From: Mycobacterium sp. 852002-40037_SCH5390672
GTDB lineage: Bacteria; Actinomycetota; Actinomycetes; Mycobacteriales; Mycobacteriaceae
DNA length: 64,000 nucleotides
Reading direction: 5' to 3'
Assembly: GCF_001665875.1 (NCBI RefSeq)
Contig: NZ_LZTA01000099.1
Span: 16,455-80,454, forward strand
Shown: in pieces, positions 63,497-64,000 of the stretch
Position numbering within the stretch: position 1 is the first letter of the stretch
How the letters are laid out: each line of letters opens with the position of its first letter
The notes under the pieces: generated by a model
What the model was told of the DNA's origin: nothing
The model's input: the letters and a program-made list of their open reading frames with translations, nothing else
Databases searched by the model: none
Made by a program: the position numbers and the translations under genes

Positions 63497-64000
63497 GTGG
63501 GCACTTCGCGGCAGGCGGCGCCCCCGCTGGTTCTCGCCGTCGCGCGTGCGGGCAGCAAACGGCTGCGGACGGTGTGGTTCAACCTGGTGCAGACCGCGGT
63601 GGCCGCGGGCCTGTCCTGGTACCTGGCCCACGATGTGCTGGAACACCCGCAGCCATTCTTCGCGCCGATCGCCGCCGCGGTGTCGTTGTCGACCAGCAAC
63701 GTGCTCCGTGCGCAGCGCGCCGTCCAGATGATGATCGGGGTGACGCTGGGCATCGGGGTGGGCTCGCTGGTGCAGGGCCTGTTCGGGCCCGGGGACATGC
63801 CCATCGCGGTCGCCGCCCTGGTGGCGCTGGGCGCCGCGGTGTTCATCGGGGGCGGCTTCATCGGGCACGGGATGATGTTCGCCAACCAGACGGTGGTGTC
63901 GGCGATCCTGGTGCTGGCCCTCTACCGCGGCGGCGTCGGCTTGGAACGCATCTTCGACGCGCTGATCGGCGGGGCGGTGGCCATCGTCTTCGCCGTCTTG
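63497..64000 (+). CDS. FUSC-like membrane protein (Rv2571c-like), 3' truncated by the window edge
   Basis: The first 168 codons, open to the last base. GTG at 63497 lies three bases after the FDOR stop. Segments visible: VWFNLVQTAVAAGLSWYLAHDVL, PFFAPIAAAVSLSTSNVLRAQRAVQMMIGVTLGIGVGSLVQGLF, then AVAALVALGAAVFIGGGF and VVSAILVLALYRGG followed by RIFDALIGGAVAIVFAVL. This is the pattern of aromatic-acid exporter/FUSC domain proteins, including the R-x-x-D-x-x-x-G helix (LERIFDALIGG). About half the expected protein lies outside the window. Confidence 0.85.
   Translation, partial: MGTSRQAAPPLVLAVARAGSKRLRTVWFNLVQTAVAAGLSWYLAHDVLEHPQPFFAPIAAAVSLSTSNVLRAQRAVQMMIGVTLGIGVGSLVQGLFGPGDMPIAVAALVALGAAVFIGGGFIGHGMMFANQTVVSAILVLALYRGGVGLERIFDALIGGAVAIVFAVL

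Noticed and set aside
1..64000. tRNA, rRNA, insertion sequences, toxin-antitoxin pairs, PE/PPE genes
   Set aside because: I looked for CCA-ended cloverleafs, transposase motifs, VapBC-type PIN proteins at the H37Rv VapBC40/41 positions, and PE/PPE N termini, and saw none. A covariance or HMM search could still find something missed by eye.

Overview
The window is a high-GC, densely packed actinobacterial chromosome segment that reads as a non-tuberculous, probably slow-growing Mycobacterium. Gene order follows the complement of the Mycobacterium tuberculosis H37Rv stretch running from Rv2633c down to Rv2571c. It carries the phosphatidylinositol-mannoside genes pgsA1-patA-pimA, an F420-type FDOR protein, a 13E12 (DUF222/HNH) gene, SecD with a Pro/Ala-rich insert and many leaderless starts behind TANNNT boxes. 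No PE/PPE, PE_PGRS or VapBC genes are present where H37Rv has them. Species assignment (for example the M. avium complex) is a guess. All H37Rv homologies are from memory of those proteins, not from a search.

Layout. 1-5 kb: 3' part of a hemerythrin (Rv2633c-like), a protocatechuate operon pcaH-pcaG-pcaB with a convergent TetR regulator, then what looks like the remnant of the dormancy (DosR) cluster: an Rv2628-like gene, another small gene behind a DosR-like box, and a broken ferredoxin gene sitting on a 28-bp palindrome. 5-9.7 kb: Rv2621c-Rv2620c-Rv2619c operon, a nitronate monooxygenase-like protein, DUF1990 protein, aldo/keto reductase and hotdog thioesterase. 9.7-19.5 kb: one long co-directional run thrS, HIT phosphorylase, pgsA1, patA, pimA, Nudix, pdxS, tesB2, pdxT, yebC. 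19.5-23.2 kb (minus): a membrane spermidine-synthase-like operon with DUF350, DUF4247, DUF2617 and DUF4178 proteins. 23.3-25.6 kb: ruvCAB behind an SOS box. 25.6-28 kb: two tandem paralogous membrane proteins with near-identical SigF-type promoters flanking a DUF1304 gene, ended by a strong bidirectional terminator. 28-33 kb (minus): carboxylic acid reductase and gabT. 33.2-41.5 kb: yajC, secD, secF, a solute-binding lipoprotein, apt and relA. 41.5-44.7 kb (minus): a small unknown protein, a Ser/Thr kinase whose outer domain is a cyclophilin, and the adjacent ppiB. 44.8-46.8 kb: glyoxalase-II-like and hisS. 46.8-52.7 kb: an accessory block with a 13E12 HNH gene (SOS box in its start), a SigF-type small membrane protein, an SRPBCC protein, a HelR-type helicase with a rifamycin-associated element, and a radical-SAM gene with an SOS box. 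52.7-60.3 kb: secreted phosphatase, secreted small protein, an inserted MFS / XRE-cupin / class II aldolase / DapA-like island, a zinc metallopeptidase and an SRPBCC protein. 60.3-64 kb: a PanE-like reductase with no proper start codon, aspS, an FDOR protein and the 5' part of a FUSC-like membrane protein.

Main themes: (1) three SOS boxes (ruvC, 13E12, radical SAM), two of them perfect, plus a rifamycin-response element, so DNA damage and RNA-polymerase stress inputs cluster here; (2) three sites of the form GGTTW-N15/16-GGGTA point to a SigF-type stress regulon; (3) domain capture has produced a receptor kinase with a cyclophilin sensor next to its apparent donor gene; (4) accessory blocks sit at sites where H37Rv carries PE_PGRS44, dhaA or the DosR cluster, on an otherwise conserved backbone.
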